From Herpetosiphonaceae bacterium (GTDB lineage: Bacteria > Chloroflexota > Chloroflexia > Chloroflexales > Kallotenuaceae): a DNA stretch of 64,000 nt. Position 1 is the stretch's first letter. Each line of letters starts with the position of its first letter. The notes below the pieces were generated by a model. It worked only from the letters and a program-made list of their open reading frames with translations. It was not told where the DNA came from and searched no databases. This document shows positions 26,445-36,184 of the stretch, in pieces. The stretch lies in NCBI GenBank assembly GCA_036374795.1, contig DASUTC010000344.1, positions 1-64,000 of the forward strand. Direction: 5' to 3'. The position numbers were made by a program, and so were the translations under genes.

Positions 26445-29400
26445 CGAACACGATTGCGATCGTCGGGATGGCCTGCCAGTATCCCGATGCTGCGACACCC
26501 CATGAGCTATGGGAGAATGTGCTGTCACAGCGCCGCGCGTTTCGCCGCATGCCAGCGGAGCGCCTGAATCTGGACGATTATTGGTCGCCTGATCGCGCCA
26601 CGCCTGATCGCACCTACGCGCATCAGGCAGCGGTGATCGAGGGCTACGATTTCGATCGGGTCAAGTTCCGCGTCGTCGGCTCGACCTTTCGATCGGCGGA
26701 TCTGGCCCACTGGCTCGCGCTCGATGTCGCCAGCCGCGCATTGACCGACGCGGGCTTTCCCGATGGCTCAGGCTTGCCGTGCTCCACGACGGGCGTGCTC
26801 CTGGGCAACACGCTGACCGGCGAGTTTTCGCGCGCTAATGTGCTGCGGCTGCGCTGGCCCTACGTCCAGCGGGTGCTCGACGCGGCGCTGCGTGACGAGG
26901 GCTGGACAGCAGAGCAGCGACAGAGCTTCTACGCGCGGCTGGAGCAGCTTTACAAAGCGCCGTTCCCGCCGATCGGCGAGGAAAGTCTGTCGGGCGGCCT
27001 GTCCAACACGATCGCGGGCCGCATCTGCAACTACTTCGATCTGCACGGCGGCGGCTATACGATCGACGGCGCGTGCTCCTCGTCGCTGCTGGCGATCTCG
27101 TCAAGCTGCTCCGCGCTGGTAGCCGGGGATCTGGATGTGGCGCTGGCCGGTGGCGTCGATCTGAGCCTCGATCCGTTCGAGCTGATCGGCTTTGCCAAGA
27201 CTGGCGCGCTGGCAAGCGATATGATGCGCGTCTACAGCGCACAGTCGGCTGGCTTCTGGCCCGGTGAGGGCTGCGGCATCGTGGTGCTGATGCGCGAAGA
27301 GGACGCCATCGCTCAGCAGCGGCGGATCTATGCCACGATTCGCGGCTGGGGCATCTCGTCCGACGGCAACGGCGGCATTACGCGGCCTGAGGTCGACGGG
27401 CAACTGCTGGCGATTCGCCGCGCCTACAGCCGCGCCAGGATCGGCATCGAGACGGTGGCCTACTTCGAGGGCCACGGCACCGGCACCGCTGTCGGCGATG
27501 CGACCGAGCTGCGCGCGCTGAGCCAGGCCCGCCGCGAGGCGGCTAACGATCGGCAGCCCGCCTTCATCGGCTCGATCAAGGCCAATATCGGCCATACCAA
27601 GGCCGCTGCTGGCGTCGCCGGTCTGATCAAAGCGACCATGGCGCTCTACACGCAGACGATCCCGCCGAGCGTCGGCTGCGAGCCGCCACATCCTGAGCTG
27701 ATGGGCGACGCGCCCGCGCTGCGGGTGAGTACCAGCGGTCAGCTCTGGCCTGAGGGGCAGCCGCTGCGCGCTGGCGTTAGCTCGATGGGCTTCGGCGGGA
27801 TCAACACCCATCTGGTGCTTGAGGGCAGCAGCGCCGAGCGCCGTACCACGCTTACGCCGACCGAGCGGATGGCGCTGATGACGGCGCAAGATGCCGAGCT
27901 ATTTGTGTTTAGCGCATCCGATCCTCAATCGCTGCGGCAGCAGGTGGAGCGCGTGCTGCAACGAGCGCCGCAGATCTCGTACGCCGAGATGGCCGATCTG
28001 GCCGCCGAGCTGGCGCGCTCGCTCACGCTCGGTATCCTGCGCGCCTCGGTGATCGCCGCGTCGCCTGCGGAGCTGACAGCGCGCCTGGAAACGCTCCAAT
28101 CCTGGCTGGCTGCCGACCGCACCAGCGCCACCGACGCCGATGGACATGTCTGGCTCGACGCTCCCACCCGGCCACCTCGGATCGGGTTTTTGTTCCCCGG
28201 CCAGGGCTCGCCGTCGTACCTGGATGGCGGCGCGCTGCGTCGGCGGTTTGCGCTCGTCGATGAGCTGTACGCCAACCTCCCGCCGCCGAGCGGCGATGCC
28301 GTGAATACTGCTGTGGCGCAGCCCGCGATCGTGCGATCCTCGATTGCCGCGCTGCGCGTGCTTCGTCAGCTTGACATAAGCGCACAGATGGCGGTCGGCC
28401 ATAGCCTGGGAGAGCTGACCGCGCTGTACTGGGCGGGCGCGCTGGATGCCCAGGCGCTCCTGCGCGTGGCGACTGTGCGCGGCCAGGCGATGGCCGAGCT
28501 GGGCGCTCCGACCGGCGCGATGGCGAGCATCGGCGCTGATCGGCAGACGATCGCCGCGCTGATCGGCGACGCGCCCGTGGTGATCGCGGGGCTGAACTCG
28601 CCAGCGCAGACGGTGATCGCGGGCGATGCCCAGGCCGTGCAGGCGGTCGTCGAGCGGGCGCGCGCGCAGCAGGTGCGAGCCACGCTGCTGCCGGTTTCCC
28701 ATGCCTTTCACTCGCCGCTGGTCGAGGCTGCGGCCACACCGCTGGCGGCGCATCTGGCGACCGAGCAATTTCGTCCGCCTCAGCGCACAGTGGTTTCGAC
28801 GGTGACAGGCGCGGCGCTTGACCATAATGCCGATCTGCGCGACCTGCTCTACCGGCAGGTGACGCAGCCGGTACGCTTCATGGAGGCCAGCGCGGCGGCG
28901 AGCCATCTCTGCGATCTGTTCGTCGAGGTTGGTCCGGGCCAGGTATTAAGCTATCTGGTCGGCGATTTTCTGCCGGTGCCCGCGCTGCCGATCGATGCAG
29001 GCGGGCCGTCGCTCCAGGGCTTGCTGCGCGTGGTCGGCGCTGCCTTCGTCAAGGGCGCGCCCGTTCGCGTCCGCGAGCTTTTCGCTGATCGGCTGATCCG
29101 TCCGTTCGATCTCGATCAGCAGCCGCGCTTCTTCACCAATCCCTGCGAGCTTGCGCCACGCATGGATCAGGCGCTGCCACTGCTTGAGCTTGCCGCTCCC
29201 GGCCAGGCAACGATCCCGCCGACCAGCGCGATCACCGAAGGCGCGAGCGGCTCCTCCACGCTGGAGGTGCTGAGCCGACTGATCGCGCAGCGGGCCGAGC
29301 TTCCGCCTAAGGCGATTCGCCAGGAGCATCATCTGCTCAACGATCTGCACCTCAACTCGATCTCGGCCAGCCAGATCGTCGTCGAAGCTGCCCGCGCGCT

Positions 29401-32314
29401 GGGATGCCAGCCGCCGGTCGCGCCCACCGACTACGCCAACGCTACAGTCGGGCAGGTCGCGGAGGCATTGGACGAGCTACGCGCGACGAATGGCGCGTCA
29501 TCCACGGCGACCGATCACACGCCGGAGGGCGTCGATCTGTGGATTCGGCCCTTCCAGGTGGCGCTCGCCGAACGACCGCGCCGGGCCGCGACGTCCCAGG
29601 CGGCGGGAAGCTGGACGATCCTGGCACCGAGCGGGTATCCGCTGGCGGAGGCGCTTGAGCAGGCATTCGCTCAGGCGCGACACGGCCAGGGTATTGTCGT
29701 CTGCCTGCCGCCCGATCCAGAGGAGTGGCATATCGGGCTGCTGCTCAAGGGCGCGCAGAAGATGCTGGCCGAGCGCTCCGGTACCTTTGTGGTCGTGCAG
29801 CACGGCGGCGGCGCTGCTCCGCTGGCCCGCACGCTGCACCTGGAAGCGCCTGCGATCGATACCTGCGTCGTCGATGTGCCTGTCGATCAGCCGACGGCCT
29901 GCGACTGGATCGTCGCCGAGGCGCTGGCTGCCAGCGGCTACACCGAAGCCCACTACGACACGGATGGTCGCCGGAGAGAGCCGCTGTTGCAGCTCCTCCC
30001 ACTGCCGACGACGCCTGAGGTGCTGCCGCTCGATCCGAGCGATGTGCTGCTAGTGACCGGCGGTGGCAAGGGCATTACCGCCGAGTGCGCGCTGGCGCTG
30101 GCGCAGGAGACGGGCGCGAAGCTAGCGCTGCTGGGACGCTCGAAGCCGGATAGCGATCATGAGCTGATGATCAACATCCAGCGCATGCGCGAGGCCGGGC
30201 TTGAGGTTCACTATGTCGCCGTCGATATTACCGACGCCGAGGCCGTGGCTGCGGCAGTGCGCGAGTGCGAGGCTGCACTGGGACCGATCAGCGGTATTCT
30301 GCACGGCGCGGCCCGCAACGAGCCGCAGCTTATTCATCAGCTTGACCAGACGATGATCCGGCGGACGTTCGCGCCCAAAGTGGACGGCCTGCACCATCTG
30401 CTGGCGTCGGTCGATGCCGATCGGCTGCGGGTGCTGATCACCTTCGGCTCGATCATTGCCCGCACTGGTCTGCGCGGCGAGGCCGATTACGCGCTGGCGA
30501 ACGATTGGCTGGTACGTCTCACCGAGCGCTTCGCGGCGGAGCATCCCGCCTGCCGCTGCCTGGCCGTCGAGTGGTCGGTCTGGTCCGGCGTTGGCATGGG
30601 CGAGCGTCTGGGACGTGTGGCGGCGCTGCGCCGCGATGGGATCACGCCGATCCCGCCCGATGTGGGCATCGATCTGCTGCTGCGCCTGCTGGCACGGCCA
30701 CTGCCGACGGTCGCGGTGGTTGTCACCGGGCGCTTCGGCGAGCTGCCGACGCTCCAGGTCGAGCAGCCGGAGCTGCCACTCCTGCGCTTCCTAGAGCAGC
30801 CGCAGGTCGTGATCGGCGGTGTGGAGCTGATCGTTGACGCCACGCTTTCCAGCCAGACCGATCCCTACCTGGAAGATCACGTGTTCCGTGGCGAGCGGCT
30901 GCTGCCTGCCGTGATGGGCATGGAAGCGATGGCCCAGGCTGTCGCCGCGCTGACAGGCTCCCACCGACCGCCGCTGTTTGAAGATGTCGAGCTTGAGCGC
31001 CCGATCGTGGTTCCGGCGCACGGCAGCTCGACGATCAGAATCGCCGCCCTGGTCCGCCAGGCCGGACTGGTCGATGTGGCGATTCGCAGCGAGGAGACGG
31101 GCTTCCGCGTCGATCATTTCCGCGCGCGCTGCCACGTCGTCGATGAGCTACCGGCGGATCATGGCTTCAATCCGCTGCTGACGGGCCAATCGGGGCTAAC
31201 GCCCGTGCCGCTCGATCCCGATCGCGATCTGTATGGCGGCCTGTTCTTCCATAGCGGTCGCTTCCAGCGGCTTCGAGCCTATCGGCAGCTCAGCGCCAAG
31301 ACCTGTGTCGCGGATATTGGCGTGGATCGTCGCATGCCGTGGTTTGGGCGCTACCTGCCCCAGACGACCTTGCTCGGCGACGCGGGCGCGCGCGACGCGA
31401 CGCTCCATACGATCCAGGGATGTATTCCCCACGCGGTGATCCTGCCGATCGGCGTCGATCGTCTGGTGGTATACCCGGACGTGATCGCGGATAGCTGGAT
31501 CTCCACGGCGCGCGAGCGCTCCCGCGATGATCTGACCTTCACCTACGATGTCGAGGTGCGTACCGCAGACGGCGTGCTGCGCGAGCGCTGGGAGGGTCTG
31601 CGGCTGCGGATCGTGGACGAGACGCGGCAGGGCGATGAATGGCTGCCTGCGCTGTTCGGGCCATATCTTGAGCGGCGGCTCGAAGAGCTTGGGCTGCATC
31701 CGACTCCGGCGGTCGCGCTTGAGCTGAACGCGGCGATCGATCGGCGGCAGCGTGGCGAGCAGGCGATCCAGCGGTTGTTGGGACGGCCCATCACGATCCA
31801 TCGCCGTCGGGACGGCAAGCCGCTGCTGATCGACGGGCCAGCCGTCTCCTTCGCGCATGGCGAGCCGCTGACCCTTGCCGTTGTTGGAGCGGCACCGCTG
31901 GCCTGCGATCTTGAGCCCGTGCAGCAGCGCGGCCTGGATCTGTGGCAATCGCTGCTCGGCGTGGATCGCTTTGCCCTGATTCAGCAGCTTGTCCACGCCA
32001 CGGTCGACGACGAGTCTACGGCGGCAACCCGGCTCTGGGCCGCTGGCGAATGTTTGATCAAGGCTGGCCTGCCGGTTGAAACACGGCTGCGCTTCGCAAA
32101 GCAAACCGCCGACGGCTGGGTTCTGTTTGCGTCAGAGACGCTGACGATCGCGACGGTGGTGGTGACGCTCAGGGGCTACAGCGCTCCGGTTGTCCTGGCT
32201 GTGCTGCGCGATCGGCAGGACGTGCGCGAGCGCGGTGCGGCTCTGGCAGGCGCGCTCACCGCCGCGCCCTCCGTCCGTGGCGGGCGGCCTTTGGGTCCGG
32301 GCGTTCCCCAATAA
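26441..32314 (+). CDS. pksE: Iterative enediyne polyketide synthase PKSE
   Basis: A 1957-residue single-module iterative type I PKS with the enediyne order KS-AT-ACP-KR-DH-PPTase. KS (1 to about 450): Cys212 in DGACSSS, His345 in EGHGTGT, His385 in NIGHTKA. AT (about 570-880): Ser655 in GHSLGE and His757 in SHAFHS, the malonyl-CoA type. ACP: DLHLNSIS with Ser973 as the pantetheine site; HLNS is the PKSE form. KR: TGGGKGI near 1204 and FGSIIARTG...DYALAN. DH: DPYLEDHVF with His1480 and LLPAVMGMEAMAQA. C-terminal PPTase: ACDLEPV and WAAGECLIKAG, which would self-load the ACP. All active sites are intact. Such enzymes make a C15-C16 polyene from acetyl- and malonyl-CoA that is processed to the enediyne core. 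The start overlaps the UNBU stop. Confidence 0.97.
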   Translation: MTNTIAIVGMACQYPDAATPHELWENVLSQRRAFRRMPAERLNLDDYWSPDRATPDRTYAHQAAVIEGYDFDRVKFRVVGSTFRSADLAHWLALDVASRALTDAGFPDGSGLPCSTTGVLLGNTLTGEFSRANVLRLRWPYVQRVLDAALRDEGWTAEQRQSFYARLEQLYKAPFPPIGEESLSGGLSNTIAGRICNYFDLHGGGYTIDGACSSSLLAISSSCSALVAGDLDVALAGGVDLSLDPFELIGFAKTGALASDMMRVYSAQSAGFWPGEGCGIVVLMREEDAIAQQRRIYATIRGWGISSDGNGGITRPEVDGQLLAIRRAYSRARIGIETVAYFEGHGTGTAVGDATELRALSQARREAANDRQPAFIGSIKANIGHTKAAAGVAGLIKATMALYTQTIPPSVGCEPPHPELMGDAPALRVSTSGQLWPEGQPLRAGVSSMGFGGINTHLVLEGSSAERRTTLTPTERMALMTAQDAELFVFSASDPQSLRQQVERVLQRAPQISYAEMADLAAELARSLTLGILRASVIAASPAELTARLETLQSWLAADRTSATDADGHVWLDAPTRPPRIGFLFPGQGSPSYLDGGALRRRFALVDELYANLPPPSGDAVNTAVAQPAIVRSSIAALRVLRQLDISAQMAVGHSLGELTALYWAGALDAQALLRVATVRGQAMAELGAPTGAMASIGADRQTIAALIGDAPVVIAGLNSPAQTVIAGDAQAVQAVVERARAQQVRATLLPVSHAFHSPLVEAAATPLAAHLATEQFRPPQRTVVSTVTGAALDHNADLRDLLYRQVTQPVRFMEASAAASHLCDLFVEVGPGQVLSYLVGDFLPVPALPIDAGGPSLQGLLRVVGAAFVKGAPVRVRELFADRLIRPFDLDQQPRFFTNPCELAPRMDQALPLLELAAPGQATIPPTSAITEGASGSSTLEVLSRLIAQRAELPPKAIRQEHHLLNDLHLNSISASQIVVEAARALGCQPPVAPTDYANATVGQVAEALDELRATNGASSTATDHTPEGVDLWIRPFQVALAERPRRAATSQAAGSWTILAPSGYPLAEALEQAFAQARHGQGIVVCLPPDPEEWHIGLLLKGAQKMLAERSGTFVVVQHGGGAAPLARTLHLEAPAIDTCVVDVPVDQPTACDWIVAEALAASGYTEAHYDTDGRRREPLLQLLPLPTTPEVLPLDPSDVLLVTGGGKGITAECALALAQETGAKLALLGRSKPDSDHELMINIQRMREAGLEVHYVAVDITDAEAVAAAVRECEAALGPISGILHGAARNEPQLIHQLDQTMIRRTFAPKVDGLHHLLASVDADRLRVLITFGSIIARTGLRGEADYALANDWLVRLTERFAAEHPACRCLAVEWSVWSGVGMGERLGRVAALRRDGITPIPPDVGIDLLLRLLARPLPTVAVVVTGRFGELPTLQVEQPELPLLRFLEQPQVVIGGVELIVDATLSSQTDPYLEDHVFRGERLLPAVMGMEAMAQAVAALTGSHRPPLFEDVELERPIVVPAHGSSTIRIAALVRQAGLVDVAIRSEETGFRVDHFRARCHVVDELPADHGFNPLLTGQSGLTPVPLDPDRDLYGGLFFHSGRFQRLRAYRQLSAKTCVADIGVDRRMPWFGRYLPQTTLLGDAGARDATLHTIQGCIPHAVILPIGVDRLVVYPDVIADSWISTARERSRDDLTFTYDVEVRTADGVLRERWEGLRLRIVDETRQGDEWLPALFGPYLERRLEELGLHPTPAVALELNAAIDRRQRGEQAIQRLLGRPITIHRRRDGKPLLIDGPAVSFAHGEPLTLAVVGAAPLACDLEPVQQRGLDLWQSLLGVDRFALIQQLVHATVDDESTAATRLWAAGECLIKAGLPVETRLRFAKQTADGWVLFASETLTIATVVVTLRGYSAPVVLAVLRDRQDVRERGAALAGALTAAPSVRGGRPLGPGVPQ

Positions 32315-32325
32315 TTCGCGTGCTA

Positions 32326-32368
32326 GTGCAGAATCGGCTGCTTCACGCCGATGCGGCTGATTCTGCAC
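32326..32368 (+). other. Hairpin between pksE and tebC
   Basis: GTGCAGAATCGGCTGC pairs with GCGGCTGATTCTGCAC (16-base arms, two non-Watson-Crick positions) around an 11-base loop, in the 79-bp gap between PKSE and TEBC. It may stabilise or process the transcript. The right arm's TGATTCTGCAC also occurs just before UNBU at 25491-25501. Confidence 0.6.
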
Positions 32369-32393
32369 AGCATACCTGGTATGAGGATCGACG

Positions 32394-32873
32394 ATGCGGA
32401 TATTCGAGTATCATCATGTGGTCGGCTTTGAAGAGACGAATCTTGTCGGCAATGTCTATTACGCCAACCATGTGCGCTGGCAGGGCCGCTGCCGTGAGAT
32501 GTTTCTCCGCGAGCACGCGCCCGATGTGCTGGAAGAACTTCAGCGCGGCCTGGCGCTGGTGACGACCAGAGTGTCCTGTGAGTATTTTGGCGAACTCTTC
32601 GCCTTTGATGAGGTGATCATTCGCATGGCACTGCGCGCAATTCAGCAGAATCGGGTGACGATGAGCTTTGAGTATTGGCGCAACAACGGCGGAGCGGAGG
32701 AGCTGGTCGCGCGCGGCGAGCAGCAGATCGCGTGTATGCGCCACAGCGAGGGACAGTTAGTGCCGACGCCCGTACCGGCCTCGCTGAGAGAAGCGCTGCA
32801 CGCCTATGTGCAGGCGTCAGCCGGAGGAATCGGGATCCGGGAAGCGCGCCGACAACCTCCGGCGCGTGCTTGA
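32394..32873 (+). CDS. Enediyne thioesterase TEBC (hot-dog, 4-HBT family)
   Basis: A 159-residue hot-dog thioesterase. YHHVVGFEETNLVGNVYYANHVRWQG is the signature of the enediyne TEs (SgcE10/DynE7 type), in which the Asn and Tyr region and a Glu or Arg act in hydrolysis. CEYFGEL...FDEVIIRM and VARGEQQIACMR continue the match. It releases the linear polyene or beta-keto acid from PKSE. The ATG follows GAGGATC at 32383. It is the last gene of the five-gene cassette. Confidence 0.96.
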   Translation: MRIFEYHHVVGFEETNLVGNVYYANHVRWQGRCREMFLREHAPDVLEELQRGLALVTTRVSCEYFGELFAFDEVIIRMALRAIQQNRVTMSFEYWRNNGGAEELVARGEQQIACMRHSEGQLVPTPVPASLREALHAYVQASAGGIGIREARRQPPARA

Positions 32874-33033
32874 CGTTAGTAAAAATACGGAGTACAACCG
32901 TTCTGTACGGCAGATGTATTCCGAGCGCTCTTGGTAGCGCTCGCGGTCATCGACGTGAGCGCGGAACTTTGAGGTTATCGCAGATTATATCATGCTGAAG
33001 CGCACCCCCCAATCGTTCAAGGAGTACTTCATC

Positions 33034-33627
33034 ATGAGCCTGGCACAGAACACTCAATCACGGCCAACGCACCCCTCGGCGAAGCTGCTCGATCGCCTGA
33101 ACGGAGCATGGCATCGGCGGGCGCTTCTGATGTATATGGTGGTGGTTCTCGCCCACTGGGCGGAACACATCCTCCAGGCGATGCAGGTCTATCTGCTCGG
33201 ATGGCCGAGGCCCACCGCGCATGGAGCGCTCGGCCTGGCGATGCCCTGGCTGATAACATCGGAATGGCTGCACTACAGCTACGCGCTGGTCATGCTGATC
33301 GGGCTGATCGTCCTGCGGCGATCGTTCGTGGGGCGCGCTGGCGCGTGGTGGTCGCTCGCGCTCTGGCTTCAGGTCTGGCACCACTTTGAGCACGGGCTGC
33401 TCCTGAGCCAGGCGTTGCTCCAGACGAACCTGTTTGGTTTCGCAGCACCCGTCAGCATTCTTCAGCTTGTCTTCCCCCGTATGGAACTTCACCTGTTTTA
33501 CAATGCGGTCGTCTTCGTGCCGATGATCATCGCGATGTGGCTGCATCTCCATCCTCTGGAAGCCGAGGCGCGTCATGCTTCCTGTACCTGCGCTCGGCGG
33601 CAGCGGCTCGAACCGCTGGAAATCTAA
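33034..33627 (+). CDS. His-rich membrane protein, unknown
   Basis: A 197-residue protein with about four hydrophobic segments (about 32-48, 63-78, 85-100, 160-180) and regularly placed His motifs: VVLAHWAEH, WLITSEWLHYSYALVMLIGL, LQVWHHFEH and MELHLFYN. These could bind metal or heme in the membrane, but the pattern is not a known enzyme site. The start at 33034 follows AAGGAG; the frame from 32992 lacks a site. It lies 160 bp downstream of TEBC and upstream of an AraC gene, so it may belong to the cassette transcript. I do not recognise a characterised family. Confidence 0.75.
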   Translation: MSLAQNTQSRPTHPSAKLLDRLNGAWHRRALLMYMVVVLAHWAEHILQAMQVYLLGWPRPTAHGALGLAMPWLITSEWLHYSYALVMLIGLIVLRRSFVGRAGAWWSLALWLQVWHHFEHGLLLSQALLQTNLFGFAAPVSILQLVFPRMELHLFYNAVVFVPMIIAMWLHLHPLEAEARHASCTCARRQRLEPLEI

Positions 33628-33696
33628 GACCTGGTTCGCGCGTCTTGGAGTTTTCATGGCGGTGTCCGGCAGCTATGAGGTAGCCAAGGAGTTGCT

Positions 33697-34623
33697 ATGT
33701 CCACGAATATTCGATCATATCCTGTGATGAGCCAAGCCCAGACATTTCCTCGATTCTTGCGACTCTCGGAGCCAGCAGAGGCGGCGGTAGCGCGGCGCGA
33801 TAGCACGATCGCAACCTACTACCATGCTGTCGAGCGCGTGATCGCGGCGATGCATCAGCGATTGGAGGAGCCGCTCACGCTGCCGGATATGGCCGAGATT
33901 GCCCTGCTCAGCCCGTATCATTTCAACAGAATCTTTCGGTATATCACCGGCATTCCGCCGCTGAAATTTCAGGCCGCCCTGCGCCTGCAAGCGGCCAAGC
34001 GGCTGCTCGTGACAACCGATCTGAGCGTCACCGAAATCTGCTTTGCGGTCGGGTACAACAGCCTGGCCTCGTTTACCAGGAACTTTACCGAGCTGGTCGG
34101 GCTGTCACCGCGTCAGCTTCGCTGCCTGGCCGATGAGCTGCACGTCGACGATCTCCAGTCGCTCGACGTTTCGACGGATCTCAGCGATGAGCAGCCATCT
34201 GCCTGCGCCGGGTGGACGCTCCGGGGAGCCGTGACGACCGTGGTTCCATTCAGCGGGCTGATCATGATCGGTCTGTTTGCCGCGCCAATCCCTGAGAGTC
34301 TACCGGTCGGGTGTGCGGTGCTGTCGGAGCCAGGCTCCTTTCAGATCCATGATGTGCCCGGCGGCGAGTACTACCTGCTCGCCGCCGCCTTCGATCGATC
34401 GGAGCAGGGCCTTGCCGGGCTGCTTCAGGATACGCCGACGTTGGTCGGCATGGCGCACACGGCGATTGAGGTGCCCGCGTCGGGTCCTGTGGTCGACGCC
34501 GATGTCCTGCTGCGGCCTGTCCATCCCACCGACCCGCCGATCCTGGTCGCGCTGCCGTTTCTGCTCAACGAGCGAATCAAAACATGTATTGTCGACGACG
34601 ACGAGCTTGATAGGCTGAGCTGA
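33697..34623 (+). CDS. AraC family transcriptional regulator (paralogue 2)
   Basis: A 308-residue regulator with HTH pairs LTLPDMAEIALLSPYHFNRIF and VTEICFAVGYNSLASFTRNF (about residues 65-145). Its separate C-terminal domain ends LRPVHPTDPPILVALPF, the same form as the regulator at 17106-18017. Both lie next to the cassette and probably sense related ligands. AAGGAG precedes the ATG. It follows the His-rich membrane protein by 69 bp and may be co-transcribed with it. Confidence 0.9.
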   Translation: MSTNIRSYPVMSQAQTFPRFLRLSEPAEAAVARRDSTIATYYHAVERVIAAMHQRLEEPLTLPDMAEIALLSPYHFNRIFRYITGIPPLKFQAALRLQAAKRLLVTTDLSVTEICFAVGYNSLASFTRNFTELVGLSPRQLRCLADELHVDDLQSLDVSTDLSDEQPSACAGWTLRGAVTTVVPFSGLIMIGLFAAPIPESLPVGCAVLSEPGSFQIHDVPGGEYYLLAAAFDRSEQGLAGLLQDTPTLVGMAHTAIEVPASGPVVDADVLLRPVHPTDPPILVALPFLLNERIKTCIVDDDELDRLS

Positions 34624-34692
34624 CACGACGTACACAGTCGGGCTGCCACGGGCGCACATCAAGGCTGCGGCAGCTCACGCTGATCCAACGCC

Positions 34693-34719
34693 AAACGCGG
34701 GGCTCAGAGCCCCGCGTTT
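34693..34719. terminator. Bidirectional terminator hairpin
   Basis: AAACGCGGGGCT pairs perfectly with AGCCCCGCGTTT across a 3-base loop, between the convergent AraC and MFS genes. The A/T-flanked arms make it work for both strands. Confidence 0.85.
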
Positions 34720-34812
34720 GATATGTTGGGCGCGACCCCGGATATTGCTTCGGGTCGCGCCATAGGTTATGAGCAAGAGTCGAGTTCAGCAGATGACGAG
34801 CAGGAGCCGAGT

Positions 34813-36027
34813 TTAACTGGATGCAAGCTGCTGCTCAGGTGCGCGGCGCACCGCGAGGGCCACGGCCAGCCAGGTCGTCAAGAAGCCACACACCCCGACG
34901 AGCAGCATCGCAAGCCGCAGCGAGGTGAACTCAGCGGCCCAGCCATAGACCGGCGGGGCAACCAGCAGCGCGGCATAGGCCGACATCATCACCGCTGCGG
35001 CGACCGCGCCGCTGTTGCGCGCAAGCGGCGCCGACGCGCTGAGCACGGTCGGCTGCACGCCCGCCACGGCCAGGCCCAGCAGCACGAAGGCGACCACGGC
35101 CACCGATATGCTGCTGAACAGCAGCAGGAGCGCCGCCGCTACGGTGATGCCGATCCCGGAGATCAGCAGCGAAACCCGCGTTCCCAGGCGGGCGACGAGC
35201 GGCGCGTTCAAGAAACGTCCGATCAGCATGGCGGCGTTGAACAGCGCAAACGTGGCACCGCTGATCGCGATCGGCGCTTCCAGGCCGCGCAGATAGATCA
35301 CCGCCCATACGGTGGCAATCGCTTCGGCGGCACTGCCCATGAAGCAGATCGCGGCCAGCATGATGAAGAGCGCCTGTCGCAGGAACGAGCCTCCCGCTGC
35401 ATCGGCGCTCTCGCTCTCGCCCTGACCGGCAGGCGGGTAGCGTACCGGCAGCGTGAGCAGGATGAACGGCACGCAGATCAGCGCTGAGAGCAGCAGGATC
35501 AAGCTGTAGGTCCAGCCAGCCTCCAGCAGAATGCCCGTGAGGAACGCGCCGAGCATGACGCCGCCGCTTGAAATGCCGTGCAGCACATTCATTACATGCT
35601 GCCCGGTCGCCTGTTCCAGATCGATGCCAGCGCTGTTGGTCGCCGCGTCGAGCATGGCGAAGCCCGCTCCGGCCAGCATCAGCGAGACGACCAGGCCCCA
35701 GAGATGATCGGCAGCGGCGAGCACCAGCATCGCGCTAGCCAGGAGGAGCAGGCTGAGGATCGACTGGCGCTTGTTGCCGAGCCGAAGGTAGAGCTGTCCG
35801 TTGAACAGGAGCACCACGAAGCCGACGAGCGGCAGCGTGAACTGCGCCGTCCCGAAGACGCCCTCGCTCAACGAAAGCGCTACCATCACTTCCGCCCACA
35901 CGACGCCCTGCACCCCCAGCACCAGCCCGAAGATCGCGAACTGCCCTACGAGCAACAGTTTAAGCGCCCCAGGGCGCCACTCACCTACAGCGGATGGAGT
36001 TGTTTCGCTCACGAGTGGTTGACTCAT
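34813..36027 (-). CDS. MFS transporter
   Basis: A 404-residue 12-helix major facilitator protein. Hydrophobic segments are evenly spaced, with a polar central loop near residue 205-215 (PAGQGESESADAAG). It resembles drug or metabolite/H+ antiporters of the YbjJ/FucP-like group. The substrate cannot be read; its position by the cassette makes export of a toxic product possible. AGGAACT precedes the ATG on the minus strand. An inverted repeat (TCCTCTGG/CCAGAGGA, 36070-36101) sits in its 5' leader. Confidence 0.88.
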   Translation of the reverse strand: MSQPLVSETTPSAVGEWRPGALKLLLVGQFAIFGLVLGVQGVVWAEVMVALSLSEGVFGTAQFTLPLVGFVVLLFNGQLYLRLGNKRQSILSLLLLASAMLVLAAADHLWGLVVSLMLAGAGFAMLDAATNSAGIDLEQATGQHVMNVLHGISSGGVMLGAFLTGILLEAGWTYSLILLLSALICVPFILLTLPVRYPPAGQGESESADAAGGSFLRQALFIMLAAICFMGSAAEAIATVWAVIYLRGLEAPIAISGATFALFNAAMLIGRFLNAPLVARLGTRVSLLISGIGITVAAALLLLFSSISVAVVAFVLLGLAVAGVQPTVLSASAPLARNSGAVAAAVMMSAYAALLVAPPVYGWAAEFTSLRLAMLLVGVCGFLTTWLAVALAVRRAPEQQLASS

Positions 36028-36069
36028 AGTTCCTCACTTCTGGATGGAGACGTTCAAACGGATCGGCGG

Positions 36070-36101
36070 TCCTCTGGCTGTGTCCGCGACACACCAGAGG
36101 A
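36070..36101. promoter_or_regulatory. Inverted repeat in MFS leader
   Basis: TCCTCTGG at 36070-36077 pairs with CCAGAGGA at 36094-36101, with inner GTGT/ACAC pairing. It lies 43-74 bases upstream of the MFS start and could be an operator or an RNA hairpin. Confidence 0.45.
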
Positions 36102-36184
36102 TCTTTCTTGCTGATGCAGGCGAAACGCGCTGCAAGAATTGCTGACGGTGTAGCTCCTGTGAATGAGTAACCTGAAAGGCGGAC

